Shown: positions 31,284-39,968 of the stretch, one piece after another
How positions within the stretch are numbered: the first letter of the stretch is position 1
How the letters are laid out: every line of letters begins with the position of its first letter
Assembly (NCBI RefSeq): GCF_000590925.1
Contig: NZ_CP004372.1
Coordinates: 2,399,001 to 2,463,000, forward strand
Direction: 5' to 3'
From: Roseibacterium elongatum DSM 19469
GTDB lineage: Bacteria; Pseudomonadota; Alphaproteobacteria; Rhodobacterales; Rhodobacteraceae
Length of the DNA stretch: 64,000 nucleotides
Notes under the pieces: generated by a model
Database searches by the model: none
Seen by the model: the letters and a program-made list of their open reading frames with translations, nothing else
What the model was told of the DNA's origin: nothing
Position numbers and translations under genes: made by a program

Positions 31284-32087
31284 ATGAGTCGCGTATTGAT
31301 AATTCTCGTCGTCCTCGCCGCGCTCGGCGCGGGCGGGTACTTTCTGATGCAGAACGGCGTCGCCCCGGACGAGGCGGACCAGGCGGTCGACACGGCCGTC
31401 GAAGAGGCCGAGGACGCCGCCGCGGCGGCTGCCGATGCGGCCGAGGCCGCTGGCGAGGCCGCCCAGGAGACCGCCGAGGGCGTCCTGCAAGAGGCCGAGA
31501 CCATGGCCGAAGAGGCCGCCGAGACCGTCGAAGGCGCCGTGAACGACGCGGTCGAAACCATGGGCGACATGGCCGATGAGGCCACGGATGCCATCAACAA
31601 CCTGATGCAAGGCGCCGAAGGCACCGTGGACGAGGCGGTCGAGGCCACCGGTGAGGCCGGTGAAACGGTCGAGCAGGCGGGCGAGGCGGCCGGCCAAGCC
31701 GCGGGTCAAGCGGCGCAAGAGGCAGGCGCAGAAGCCGCCGCTGCAGCCCAAGCCGTCGAAGAGGCCGCCGAAGAAGCGGCCGGTGAGGCTGCCACTGCGG
31801 CCGAGGCTGTCGAGGAAGCCACCGAAGAAGCCGCCGGCGAGGCCGCCGAAGCGGTGACGGGCGCTGTCCCCGAGGCCGCCGAGGCGCCCGCAGAGCCCGG
31901 CATGGCCGAGCTTTTCACGACCGAGGGGTTTGACTTTGACGCCGCCCTGACGGCCATCGACGAGTCCGATCTGAACCCGGTGGCCAAGACCACCGCACGC
32001 AGCGCGCTGGAAGGCGCCCGCGACAACCCCGAGCTTTTGCCGGCGGCTCTGGAGCAGGTGCGTGGCCTGCTGGGCCTAGGCGAGTGA
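31284..32087 (+). CDS. Membrane-anchored Ala/Glu-rich coiled-coil protein
   Basis: A 267-residue protein with an N-terminal membrane anchor ([19 protein letters not shown]). Residues 35-200 are almost entirely Ala, Glu, Asp, Gly and Thr in heptad-like repeats ([19 protein letters not shown]), predicted to be long amphipathic helices or coiled coil. The end (about 215-267; [30 protein letters not shown]) looks like a small folded domain. No function recognised; composition resembles apolipoprotein- or LEA-like proteins by chance. The ATG at 31284 is preferred over a GTG 12 bases upstream. Confidence 0.7.
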   Translation: MSRVLIILVVLAALGAGGYFLMQNGVAPDEADQAVDTAVEEAEDAAAAAADAAEAAGEAAQETAEGVLQEAETMAEEAAETVEGAVNDAVETMGDMADEATDAINNLMQGAEGTVDEAVEATGEAGETVEQAGEAAGQAAGQAAQEAGAEAAAAAQAVEEAAEEAAGEAATAAEAVEEATEEAAGEAAEAVTGAVPEAAEAPAEPGMAELFTTEGFDFDAALTAIDESDLNPVAKTTARSALEGARDNPELLPAALEQVRGLLGLGE

Positions 32088-32128
32088 TCGGCTGAACCGG
32101 GCCCGGCGCGATCCGGGCCTGAGCCAAC

Positions 32129-32167
32129 GAAAAACCCCCCGCGGCCGGTGCTGCGGGGGTTTCTTTT
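32129..32167. terminator. Bidirectional rho-independent terminator
   Basis: AAAAACCCCCCGC pairs with GCGGGGGTTTCTTTTT around GGCCGGTGCT. T-rich tails occur on both strands. It lies between the convergent coiled-coil protein gene and the ferredoxin-NADP reductase gene. Confidence 0.75.
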
Positions 32168-32204
32168 TGAGATGCGGCGTTTTGAGACGCGGCGCAGCTT
32201 CGGG

Positions 32205-33047
32205 TCAGTCCAGAAACGCCTTTTCGACCACGTATTGCTTGGGCTGCGAATTGGCGCCCTCCTCGAGCCCGTATTCTTCCAGCATGTCCTTCAGTTCCAG
32301 GTTGAAGGCGAGGTTGCCGCAGATCATCGCACGGTCGGTTTCGGGGTTCAGCGGCTCAACCCCGAGGTCGCGAAACGCCTCGCCCGAGCGCATCAGGTCG
32401 GTGATGCGGCCCATCTTCGGGCTCTCTTCGCGGGTCGTGGTGGGGTAGTAGCGCAGCTTGTCGGCGAACCCCTCGCCGATCAGCTCGGCCAAAAGCTCAT
32501 CCTGACGGATGCTGTCGATCAGCTCCTTTCCATATTGCAGCTCGCCCACCTCGCGGCAGGTATGGGTGATGATGACCTCGTCGTAATCCTCGTAGGTCTG
32601 CGGGTCGCGCAGCAGGCTGGCGAAGGGGGCAAAGCCGGTGCCGGTGGCAAAGAACCAGATGCGTTTGCCCGGCAAGAGCGCGTCATGCACCAGCGTGCCG
32701 ACCGGCTTGGGCCGCAGGATGATCTCGTCGCCCGCCTCGATATGTTGCAGGCGCGAGGTCAGGGGACCGTCGGGCACCTTGATCGAGTAGAACTCCAACT
32801 CGTCATCCCAGGACGGCGAGGCGATGGAATAGGCGCGCAGGATCGGTTTGGCCTTGCCGGTCTTGGGGTCGGGGTCATCCATCAGGCCGATCATCACGAA
32901 CTCGCCCGAGCGGAACCGCAGCGAGGCGGGGCGCGTACACCGGAAGCTGAACAAACGGTCGGTCCAATGTTTCACTTCGGTGACGGTCTGGGCGTCGGGA
33001 AGGGCGGGTTTGGCCTTGGCGGGTGCGGCTGCGTCGATGTCTTTCAC
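32205..33047 (-). CDS. fpr: Ferredoxin-NADP(+) reductase
   Basis: FAD flavoenzyme exchanging electrons between ferredoxin or flavodoxin and NADP(H), 280 residues. RAYSIASPSWDDELEFYSI is the FAD-binding motif, LRPKPVGTLVHDALLPGKRIWFFATGTGFAPF spans flavin and NADP sites, and the C-terminus AMICGNLAFNLELKDMLEEYG is typical of the bacterial FPR group. The start is GTG at 33047 with no strong ribosome site, so it is uncertain. It lies beside the sulfate reduction operon on the same strand; sulfite reductase lacking a flavoprotein subunit may draw electrons from such a reductase or ferredoxin. Confidence 0.9.
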   Translation of the reverse strand: MKDIDAAAPAKAKPALPDAQTVTEVKHWTDRLFSFRCTRPASLRFRSGEFVMIGLMDDPDPKTGKAKPILRAYSIASPSWDDELEFYSIKVPDGPLTSRLQHIEAGDEIILRPKPVGTLVHDALLPGKRIWFFATGTGFAPFASLLRDPQTYEDYDEVIITHTCREVGELQYGKELIDSIRQDELLAELIGEGFADKLRYYPTTTREESPKMGRITDLMRSGEAFRDLGVEPLNPETDRAMICGNLAFNLELKDMLEEYGLEEGANSQPKQYVVEKAFLD

Positions 33048-33134
33048 GGGATTGGGCTCGCTCGTTTGGGAACAGTCAGGGCTTAGCCCCTGGGCCTGGC
33101 GTTATCCTTGATCTGGATCAGGGGCGGCGTGGCG

Positions 33135-33566
33135 TCAACCTTTGGCTTGGCCGCGCAACCGCGCCTGGTAGTCGCCCGCCCGCCAATCGGCGCGCGCCAG
33201 CCACTGCGCCTGGGGCTGGCGGGCGGCAAGGGCGGCGTCGATCTCGACCTCGTCGAACCCGGCGCGCCGCGCCATGGCGTATTGATCGGCCAGGACATGG
33301 CCCGCGGCCCGCAGCCGGCCCCGGTAACCCATGGCGCGCAATCGCCGGGCCAGGGTAAAACCGCGCCCATCGGCAAAACTCGGGAAGGCGACGCGGATCA
33401 CCGTGATCCGGTCGAGATGCGGGGCCAGCACGCCCGGATCATCGGACGGGGCAAGCGCGACGGCCGCGGCGCCCGTGGCCCCGACCTCGGCCAAGGGAAC
33501 GAAGGAAGTGCCGACAACGTCATCCGGCCCGAAGCCCGTGTCGCGCACGATCACGCTGTGTGTCAT
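33135..33566 (-). CDS. DUF934 family protein of the sulfur assimilation operon
   Basis: A 143-residue DUF934 protein, of unknown biochemical role but regularly encoded next to cysH and sulfite reductase. Recognisable parts are VIRVAFPSFADGRGFTLARRLR and GYRGRLRAAGHVLADQYAMARRAGFDEVEID. The ATG at 33566 follows AAAGGACC. Last gene of the cysG-DUF2849-cysI-cysH-DUF934 set. Confidence 0.85.
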   Translation of the reverse strand: MTHSVIVRDTGFGPDDVVGTSFVPLAEVGATGAAAVALAPSDDPGVLAPHLDRITVIRVAFPSFADGRGFTLARRLRAMGYRGRLRAAGHVLADQYAMARRAGFDEVEIDAALAARQPQAQWLARADWRAGDYQARLRGQAKG

Positions 33567-33590
33567 CGCTGTTGGTCCTTTCATCCGGTA

Positions 33591-34343
33591 TCACGACGCG
33601 CGCTGGATCGGGCTGCGCACGATCTTTCCATCCACGAAATGGATGCCGCATTCGTCCTTTTCGGTGCCGCGCCAGCGCCCGGCGCGCGGGTCCTCGTTCT
33701 GGTCCACGGGGGTCGTGCAGGGGGCGCAGCCGATCGAGGGGTAGCCGCGCGCCACCAGCGGATGCCGGGGCAGGCGGTTGTTGATCATGTAGTCCTGCAC
33801 GTCCTCGGCCTGCCAATGGGCCAGCGGGTTGACCTTGATCCGGGCCGCGCCCTCGGCCTCGAAGAACTCGAGCGTGGCGCGCTGCCCGCCCTGGAACCGC
33901 TTGCGCCCGGTGATCCAGGCGTCGAACGGAGCCAGGGCATGGTCCAGCGGTTCGGCCTTGCGCAAGGCGCAGCAGGCGTCGGGATCGGTCCGGTGCAGAT
34001 CGCCTTGCGCGTCGATCGCGGCGATCCGCGTCCGGCTGGCCCGGATGACGCGCAAATCGCGCAGGCGCAGATGGTCCGCCACCTCGCGCTGGTAGCTCAG
34101 CGTTTCGGGAAACAGCAACTCGGTATCGATGAACAGGACCGGCACGGCGGGGTCGATCACCGCCACCATGTGCAACAAGACGACGGACTCGGCCCCGAAC
34201 GACGACACGAGGGCCACGCGCCCGGTATCGGCATCGGCGATCGCGCGCTCCACGACCGATGTGGCCGAGTGATGCCGGTATCGCTCGTTCAGGCGGCTGA
34301 CCCGGGCCGCGACCGGAGCGAAGTCAAGCGTGTCACGCGGCAT
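33591..34343 (-). CDS. cysH: Adenylylsulfate (APS) reductase CysH
   Basis: Reduces activated sulfate to sulfite with thioredoxin. The 250-residue protein has LVSSFGAESVVLLHMV (PP-loop), the cluster cysteines Cys124-Cys125 (DACCALRK) and Cys206/Cys209 (GCAPCT), and the catalytic KDECGIH (Cys232). The paired cysteines bind a 4Fe-4S cluster and mark the APS-using branch over the PAPS branch. Its start overlaps the end of cysI by 11 bases. Confidence 0.93.
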   Translation of the reverse strand: MPRDTLDFAPVAARVSRLNERYRHHSATSVVERAIADADTGRVALVSSFGAESVVLLHMVAVIDPAVPVLFIDTELLFPETLSYQREVADHLRLRDLRVIRASRTRIAAIDAQGDLHRTDPDACCALRKAEPLDHALAPFDAWITGRKRFQGGQRATLEFFEAEGAARIKVNPLAHWQAEDVQDYMINNRLPRHPLVARGYPSIGCAPCTTPVDQNEDPRAGRWRGTEKDECGIHFVDGKIVRSPIQRAS

Positions 34344-36003
34344 TGGCGCGTCCCTTGTCCTCGGGGTGGAGCGCGGCCTTGAACGGCGCGGCGCCAAGCC
34401 GGCGATAGGTATCAAGAAAGGCTTCGCTCGGCCCGTCGCGATGGGCGAGATAGGCGTGCACCAAGCGTTCGACCGCATCCACGATCTCGTCATAGGCAAA
34501 GCCCGGCCCGGCGCGTTCGCCGATCACGGCATCGGGCCCGCCATCGCCGCCAAGGGTGATCTGGTAGTTCTCGACCCCCGCGCGATCGAGCCCGAGAATG
34601 CCGATATGGCCCACGTGGTGATGCCCGCAGGCATTGATGCAGCCCGAGATCTTGATCTTGAGCGGGCCGATATCATGCTCCAGTTTCAATTCCTCGAACC
34701 GCGTGGCGATCTGTTGCGCCACCGGGATCGAGCGCGCGGTGGCCAGGCTGCAATAATCCATGCCGGGGCAGGCGATGATGTCCGAGACCAGCCCGACATT
34801 GGCGCTGGCCAGCCCCGCGTCGGACAGGGCGGCGTGGATCGCCCTGAGATGACGGCGCGGCACATGGGGCAGAATGACGTTCTGTTCATGGCTGATGCGC
34901 AATTCGCCATGGCCGTATCGCTCGGCCAGATCGGCGAGCACGCGCATCTGGTCAGCCGTGGCGTCGCCCGGCGTCTCGCCCGGCGCCTTCAGAGACACCG
35001 TCAGGATCGTGTAGCCGGGCGCGCGGTGCGGGGCCGTGTTGGTATCGACGAAGGCGCGAAAGGCCGGATCGGCGTGATACCAGGCACGGAAATTCCCCTC
35101 GGCCTCGGGGTCAAAGGCGGGCGGGGCGAATTGCGCCGTGATGGCGGCCAGCATCTGCTGGTCGATGCCGTTGAACAGCGCCTTGCGGGCCGGAAACTCG
35201 GCCTCGACCAGGTCGCGGATTTCCTCCAGCCCGTGTTCATGGACGGTGATCTTGATGCGCGCCTTGTACTTGTTGTCGCGCCGGCCCAGCAGGTTGTAGA
35301 TCGCCACGATGGCCTCGAGATAGGGCAGCAGATCAGCCAGTGGCACGAAATCGCGAAGCACCTTGCCGATCATCGGTGTGCGGCCCAGCCCGCCGCCCAC
35401 CAGCACCCGCGCGCCCAGGTCTCCGCCCTGCTGCACAAGGCGCAGGCCGATGTCATGGGCGGCGGTCACCGCGCGGTCTTCGGGGCTGCCGGTGACGGCC
35501 AGCTTGAACTTGCGGGGCAGGAACTGAAACTCGGGGTGGTCGGTCGACCATTGCCGGATCAGCTCGGCCACGGGGCGCGGATCGGCCACCTCGTCGGCGG
35601 CGGCGCCCGCGAAAGGGTCGGCGGTCACGTTGCGGATCGTGTTGCCGCTGGTCTGGATGGCATGCATCTCGACATCGGCCAGCGCGTCCAGGATGTCGGG
35701 CACATCGGCCAGTTTGGGCCAGTTGAACTGGATGTTCTGGCGCGTGGTGAAATGACCATAGCCCTTGTCCCACCGCTCGGCGATCATTGCCAATTGCCGC
35801 ATCTGGTCCGCCGAAAGGGTGCCATAGGGGATCGCCACACGCAGCATGTAGGCATGCAGTTGCAGGTAGAGCCCGTTCATCAGGCGCAGGGGCTTGAACT
35901 CGTCTTCGGTCAGGCTGCCGTCGAGGCGGCGCGCGACCTGCGCGCGGAACTGGGCCGCGCGCGACCGGACAAAGGCGCGGTCGAACTGGGAATAGCGATA
36001 CAT
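34333..36003 (-). CDS. cysI: Sulfite/nitrite reductase haemoprotein, CysI-like
   Basis: Sirohaem and 4Fe-4S enzyme reducing sulfite to sulfide, 556 residues. The substrate-binding arginines lie in HFTTRQNIQFNW and the cluster cysteines in CPGMDYC (near 413) and CINACGHHHVG (near 454). There are two ferredoxin-like/half-domain repeats as in the family. Nitrite use cannot be excluded by sequence, but flanking cysH and cysG point to sulfite. The ATG at 36003 follows AGGAGAG, so the upstream GTG is less likely. Confidence 0.92.
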   Translation of the reverse strand: MYRYSQFDRAFVRSRAAQFRAQVARRLDGSLTEDEFKPLRLMNGLYLQLHAYMLRVAIPYGTLSADQMRQLAMIAERWDKGYGHFTTRQNIQFNWPKLADVPDILDALADVEMHAIQTSGNTIRNVTADPFAGAAADEVADPRPVAELIRQWSTDHPEFQFLPRKFKLAVTGSPEDRAVTAAHDIGLRLVQQGGDLGARVLVGGGLGRTPMIGKVLRDFVPLADLLPYLEAIVAIYNLLGRRDNKYKARIKITVHEHGLEEIRDLVEAEFPARKALFNGIDQQMLAAITAQFAPPAFDPEAEGNFRAWYHADPAFRAFVDTNTAPHRAPGYTILTVSLKAPGETPGDATADQMRVLADLAERYGHGELRISHEQNVILPHVPRRHLRAIHAALSDAGLASANVGLVSDIIACPGMDYCSLATARSIPVAQQIATRFEELKLEHDIGPLKIKISGCINACGHHHVGHIGILGLDRAGVENYQITLGGDGGPDAVIGERAGPGFAYDEIVDAVERLVHAYLAHRDGPSEAFLDTYRRLGAAPFKAALHPEDKGRANAA

Positions 36004-36023
36004 CTGCACTCTCCTGTCGCGGC

Positions 36024-36299
36024 TCAGGCAATTTCCTGTTTGCCGTGGGGGCGGTTCGACGGCCCACGCCCGCGGAACGCTTCGCGGAAATGGCTGGGTT
36101 CGGGACCCTGCGCGCCGGGGTGCGCATCGGCCAGGTAGGGGCCGACGACTTCGTGGCCCCGCGCCTCGGCATCCAGCAGGTGCAGGTCGGCGCTGCCCGG
36201 GTCCTCGATCAACAGGGCGTCCGACATCTGCCGTGTCCAGGACCCGTCGGGGGCAAGCCAGACGGCGTCACCCAGCAGCAGGTCGTTCGCGGTCAGCAC
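36024..36299 (-). CDS. DUF2849 family protein
   Basis: A 91-residue protein of the alphaproteobacterial DUF2849 family, found between cysG and sulfite reductase. Key parts: TANDLLLGDAVWLAPDGSW, EVVGPYLADA and the conserved tail HFREAFRGRGPSNRPHGKQ. The start is GTG at 36299, without a strong ribosome site. Role unknown; operon position suggests a helper for sulfite reduction. Confidence 0.82.
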   Translation of the reverse strand: MLTANDLLLGDAVWLAPDGSWTRQMSDALLIEDPGSADLHLLDAEARGHEVVGPYLADAHPGAQGPEPSHFREAFRGRGPSNRPHGKQEIA

Positions 36300-36323
36300 C
36301 TTGGGCGTAAAGGGGCGGGGCGA

Positions 36324-37718
36324 TCAGGCAAGCTCCTCTTGCAGCTGGGGCAGGTGTGCTGCGGCAGCGCGGGGGGCAAGGCCCAGCATCAGGATGACGG
36401 GGCCGTCGGGCGCGGCGGCCTCCAGATCGGCGGGAAGGTCGGCCAGGGTCGAGGCGATCACGCGGGCTTTGATGCGGCTGGCGTTTTCCACCGCCGTGAC
36501 CGGCGTGTCCGGGCCGGCCCCATGCATCAGCAGTCGGCCCTGCAGGAACCGCGCTCCACGCGCGCCCATGTAGATCGCGGCGACCGTGCCGGGCCGCGAC
36601 AGCGCGCGCCAGTCCTGTTCGGCAAAGCCCTTGACGTCATGGCCGGTCAGCAACCGCAGGTCCGAGTTGCGGCCCCGCTTGGTCAGGCTCTGGCCCAGTT
36701 GTGCGGCGGCGGCGCTGGCCGCGGTGATGCCGGGGCAGATGGCCCACTCGATTCCGGCGGCATTCAGGGCGTCCAACTCCTCGTCAAGCCGTCCAAAGAC
36801 GCCCGGATCGCCCGATTTCAGGCGCACCACATGGGCACCCTGCGCAGCGTGCTCGACCATGAGGCGGCCGATCTCCTCCTGCGACATGGCGGGGCCAAAG
36901 CCCTTCTTTCCGGCATTGATCAGTACCGCTTCGCGCCGGGCAAGCTCGAGGATCGCGGGCGAGACCAGCCGGTCGTGGATCACCACATCGGCCTCGTCCA
37001 GCAGCTTGCGCGCCTTCAGCGTCAGCAGGTCCGGGTCGCCCGGCCCGCTGCCGACAAGGTCCACATGGCCCGCCGATGGCTTGGCCGCCAAGTGGTCGTC
37101 CAGCAGGTTTTGCAAGGTTCGGGGCAGGGCAGCCGCGCCGTTCTGTTCGAAGGCGCGCGGGCCAGTCCTGTCATAATAATCCGCCCAGAACTCTCGCCGC
37201 TTGCGGCCCATCGGCAGGGCCTCGGCCGCCTTGCGAAAGGCCTGCCCGGCTCGCGCCAACACGCCCAGGTTCGACGGCAGATGGCTTTCGAGATGTGCTT
37301 TGATGCGCCGCGCGAGGACAGGGGCCGCCCCCTCGGTGCCGATGGCGACGGTGACCGGGCTGCGGTCGACCATGGCGGGCGTGATGAACTGCGATCCGTT
37401 CAGGTTGTCGACCCAATTGACCAGCGCGCCATCGGCGCGGGCCAGGGCGGCTGCGCGGGCATCCTCGGCGGCGTCGTCATTGGCGGCATAGAACAGACGC
37501 GCGCAAAGCGCATCGCCTGGCTCCATCGCGCGGGCGATGAGCGTGATCCGCCCTGCATGCGCCAGCGCGTGCAGATCGGGGGCCGGATCGGCGGCGAAAA
37601 CCGTGATCCGTGCAGGCGTCTTGAACAGCAGGCGCAGCTTGGCCAGCGCCGCCTGGTCGCCGCCGGACACCACGACGCGGGCCCCGTCGAGGTCAAGAAA
37701 GATCGGAAAATGACGCAT
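36324..37718 (-). CDS. cysG: Sirohaem synthase CysG
   Basis: Multifunctional enzyme making sirohaem for CysI, 464 residues. The N-terminal dehydrogenase/ferrochelatase domain starts MRHFPIFLDLDGARVVVSGG (about 1-200). The C-terminal uroporphyrinogen-III methyltransferase has VDLVGSGPGDPDLLTLKA, ADVVIHDRLVSPAIL, VRLKSGDPGVFGRLDEE and CPGITAASAAAAQLG. The open frame extends upstream, but the ATG at 37718 gives the family start. First gene of the operon, divergent from an Lrp-type regulator. Confidence 0.93.
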   Translation of the reverse strand: MRHFPIFLDLDGARVVVSGGDQAALAKLRLLFKTPARITVFAADPAPDLHALAHAGRITLIARAMEPGDALCARLFYAANDDAAEDARAAALARADGALVNWVDNLNGSQFITPAMVDRSPVTVAIGTEGAAPVLARRIKAHLESHLPSNLGVLARAGQAFRKAAEALPMGRKRREFWADYYDRTGPRAFEQNGAAALPRTLQNLLDDHLAAKPSAGHVDLVGSGPGDPDLLTLKARKLLDEADVVIHDRLVSPAILELARREAVLINAGKKGFGPAMSQEEIGRLMVEHAAQGAHVVRLKSGDPGVFGRLDEELDALNAAGIEWAICPGITAASAAAAQLGQSLTKRGRNSDLRLLTGHDVKGFAEQDWRALSRPGTVAAIYMGARGARFLQGRLLMHGAGPDTPVTAVENASRIKARVIASTLADLPADLEAAAPDGPVILMLGLAPRAAAAHLPQLQEELA

Positions 37719-37753
37719 GGCGAACCTCGCACCTATGTTTCGCGAAAAAGATA

Positions 37754-37798
37754 GAATATTTTCCTGTGAAGCGGCAGATATCCCTTGCGAAAAGGGAT
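37754..37798. promoter_or_regulatory. AT-rich palindromes between cysG and lrp-like gene
   Basis: The divergent region is unusually AT-rich for this genome. It contains GAATATTTTC (near 37754) and an inverted repeat ATCCCTT-GCGAA-AAGGGAT (37780-37798). These are plausible operator sites for the adjacent Lrp/AsnC regulator controlling both genes; inferred from position. Confidence 0.4.
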
Positions 37799-37857
37799 GA
37801 ATGTTCCGTATCGAGGACGCGACAGGATCGTTGTTCCACCCAAGCACGGAGGCGGGA

Positions 37858-38331
37858 ATGCCCGTTCAGATCGATGCGCTCGACCGGAAAATCCTCGGCG
37901 CGTTGCAAGAGGATGCCAGCCGGTCGCTGGAAGAGATCGCGCGCGTCGTGGGCTCGTCCAAGACGCCGGTCTGGACCCGGATTCGCAAGCTGCGCGAGGC
38001 CGGCGTGATCGGGCGGCAAACCGTCCTGCTGGATGCCGAGGCCCTGGGGCTGGAGGCGTGCTTTTTCGTGCTGATCCGCACATCGGAACACGAGGCCGAA
38101 TGGCAATCGCGGTTCCTCGAAACCCTGCGCGCCCATCCCGAGGTGATGGAGGCGCATCGGCTGGCCGGCGATATCGACTATATCCTCAAGGTGCGCGTGC
38201 CCAATGCCCGCGCCTATGACCGATTCTATCAGGCCCTGATCTCAGAGGTGAAAATCCACAATGTCACCGCCCTGCTGAGCATGGAGGAGATCAAGGCCTC
38301 GCCGCTTTTGCCGTTGGAGTCGGAGCTTTAG
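37858..38331 (+). CDS. Lrp/AsnC family transcriptional regulator
   Basis: A 157-residue regulator. The helix-turn-helix covers LDRKILGALQEDASRSLEEIARVVGSSKTPVWTRIRKLREAGVIG (about 7-52), and the effector-binding RAM domain follows (LEACFFVLIRTSEHEAEW, VMEAHRLAGDIDYILKVRV, VTALLSMEEIK). The ATG at 37858 follows GGAGGCGGGA and is preferred to an upstream in-frame ATG. Divergent from cysG, so it may sense a sulfur amino acid and control sulfate reduction; that is inference. Confidence 0.87.
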   Translation: MPVQIDALDRKILGALQEDASRSLEEIARVVGSSKTPVWTRIRKLREAGVIGRQTVLLDAEALGLEACFFVLIRTSEHEAEWQSRFLETLRAHPEVMEAHRLAGDIDYILKVRVPNARAYDRFYQALISEVKIHNVTALLSMEEIKASPLLPLESEL

Positions 38332-38334
38332 GTC

Positions 38335-38581
38335 TCAGCTACGCTCGAACCGTTCGCGGTTGCGGCAAAAGGGGGGGAAAGTCGAGCATCATGCTGTGGG
38401 CTTGCAGGCGTCGGCATTCCGCGTGGTGGCGGCAGGTCGAGCATCGCATCACCATGTCCCGAAACTGGTAGGCGGCCTGGACGGGCCCGCCCTGGAACCC
38501 CGACTCGAGGTCGATGCCCAGGCGATGGGCCATTCCCGTGGCCAGTTCGTTGGCATCGTCCAAACGGCTGAAAAGCCCCAT
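38335..38581 (-). CDS. DUF6455-like Cys-containing protein with altered C-terminus
   Basis: A protein of about 80 residues beginning MGLFSRLDDANELATGMAHRLG, with conserved MVMRCSTCRHHAECRRL. As read, the end is DFPPLLPQPRTVRA with stop at 38339. Removing one G from the G7 run at 38371-38377 gives DFPPFCRNRERFERS (stop 38335-38337), which restores the Cys-Arg-Asn ending usual in such proteins. The four cysteines could bind metal or form disulfides. Start follows AAAGGGAG. Confidence 0.65.
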
Positions 38582-38651
38582 GGCCTCACTCCCTTTGCCT
38601 GAGCGTTCGGCGAAACATGGGCGCGTCCTGCGATTTGCGCCTTGATCCGGA

Positions 38652-39881
38652 TCAAGGCGCCGGCGGGCTGTCGTGCAGGCGGGTCTCGATCCTGGCGCCG
38701 CCTTCCAGGGTGCGGTGCACCGGGCAGCGGTCGGCAATGGCGCGCAGGCGCTGGCGCTGCTCGGGGCTGAGCGCGCCAACCAGCGTGATGGAGCGGGTGA
38801 AACGGTCGAGCGGGGCGTCGGCGGCCTGTGCATCCTGGGCATGGACGCGGTCATGGGTCACGTCCACCGAGACATGTTCGAGCGGCCAGCCCTTGCGCCG
38901 TGCATACATGCGGATCGTCATCGAGGTGCACGGCCCCCAGCCCCGCGGCCAGGAACTGGGTAGGGGGTCGAACCCCCGATCGGTGCCGCCATAGCTGCGC
39001 GGCTCGTCGGCGAGGGCATGGTGCAGCCGCCCCGCCATCACATCCTGCAGAAACCCGTCGGGGTCTGCCTCGGACACGCGGGTCACCCCCTCGGGCGCGC
39101 CGGGTGGCGGGGCAGGGGGCGACAGGTCGAGATACCGCTGCACCCAGCTTGCGATGACGGTGGCAGTGTATTCGGCATCCGCCCCGCGCGTGATCAGGTG
39201 GTCCGCGTCGTCGAGGGTGACGAAGCTCTTGGGGTGTTTCGCGGCGGTGAAGATGCGCGTGGCGTTGTCGATGCCCACGACCGCATCGCGCGGCGCGTGC
39301 AGCACCAGCAGCGCGCGGTTCAGATGGGCGATATCCCCGGCCAGCGCCTCGCCCCGGACATCCTCGACAAAGCCCTGCCCGATCTGGATCGGACGCCCGC
39401 CAAGGTCGACCTCGCCCACGCCGTCGCGCGCGATCCGGTCCAGCGCATCGCCGAAATTATGCGTGACATGGGCCGGGTCGAAGGGCGCGCCGATGGTCAC
39501 CACGGCCTTGCTCGATGCGATGCCGCGCGCCGCCTTGAGCACCGCCGCGCCCCCCAGCGAATGCCCGATCAAGAGCGATGGCGCCATGCCGCGCTCGGCC
39601 AGCGCCTCGGCCGCTGCGTGCAGGTCGCCCACGTTCGACGTGAACGAGGTGTTGCGAAACTCGCCCGCGCTATGGCCCAGCCCGGTGAAATCGAAGCGCA
39701 GCACCGCGATCCCCTCGGCCGCGAGCCGCGCCGCGATGCGCCGCGCCGCCACGATATCCTTGCCGCAGGTAAAGCAATGGGCAAACAGCGCCGTGGCCAG
39801 ATGCGGCCCCTCGGGCAAGTCCAGCCGCGCGGCGAGCCTGTCGCCCGCATGGCCGGAAAAGGTCAGTTTTTCAGTGGGCAT
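38652..39881 (-). CDS. Alpha/beta hydrolase fused to OsmC domain
   Basis: A 409-residue fusion. The N-terminal hydrolase (about 1-255) has ALFAHCFTCGKDIVAARR, RFDFTGLGHSAGEF, the nucleophile elbow LIGHSLGGAAVL and the late His in DADHLITRGADAEY. The C-terminal OsmC-type domain (about 270-409) normally uses a Cys to reduce organic peroxides: TSMTIRMYARRKGWPLEHVSV and DRCPVHRTLEGG are intact. In between, 38928-38968 encodes DPLPSSWPRGWGPC where relatives have DPYQFLAAGLGAC; three extra bases explain this exactly. Start follows AGGAGGAG. Confidence 0.88.
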   Translation of the reverse strand: MPTEKLTFSGHAGDRLAARLDLPEGPHLATALFAHCFTCGKDIVAARRIAARLAAEGIAVLRFDFTGLGHSAGEFRNTSFTSNVGDLHAAAEALAERGMAPSLLIGHSLGGAAVLKAARGIASSKAVVTIGAPFDPAHVTHNFGDALDRIARDGVGEVDLGGRPIQIGQGFVEDVRGEALAGDIAHLNRALLVLHAPRDAVVGIDNATRIFTAAKHPKSFVTLDDADHLITRGADAEYTATVIASWVQRYLDLSPPAPPPGAPEGVTRVSEADPDGFLQDVMAGRLHHALADEPRSYGGTDRGFDPLPSSWPRGWGPCTSMTIRMYARRKGWPLEHVSVDVTHDRVHAQDAQAADAPLDRFTRSITLVGALSPEQRQRLRAIADRCPVHRTLEGGARIETRLHDSPPAP

Positions 39882-39968
39882 CGACGCGCTCCTCCTTGCA
39901 GGCGGAGCATGTGCGCAGACGCGCAAGGCCGCAACCCGGCGTCCCGGCAGGTCACGCGGTCGTGTCGT

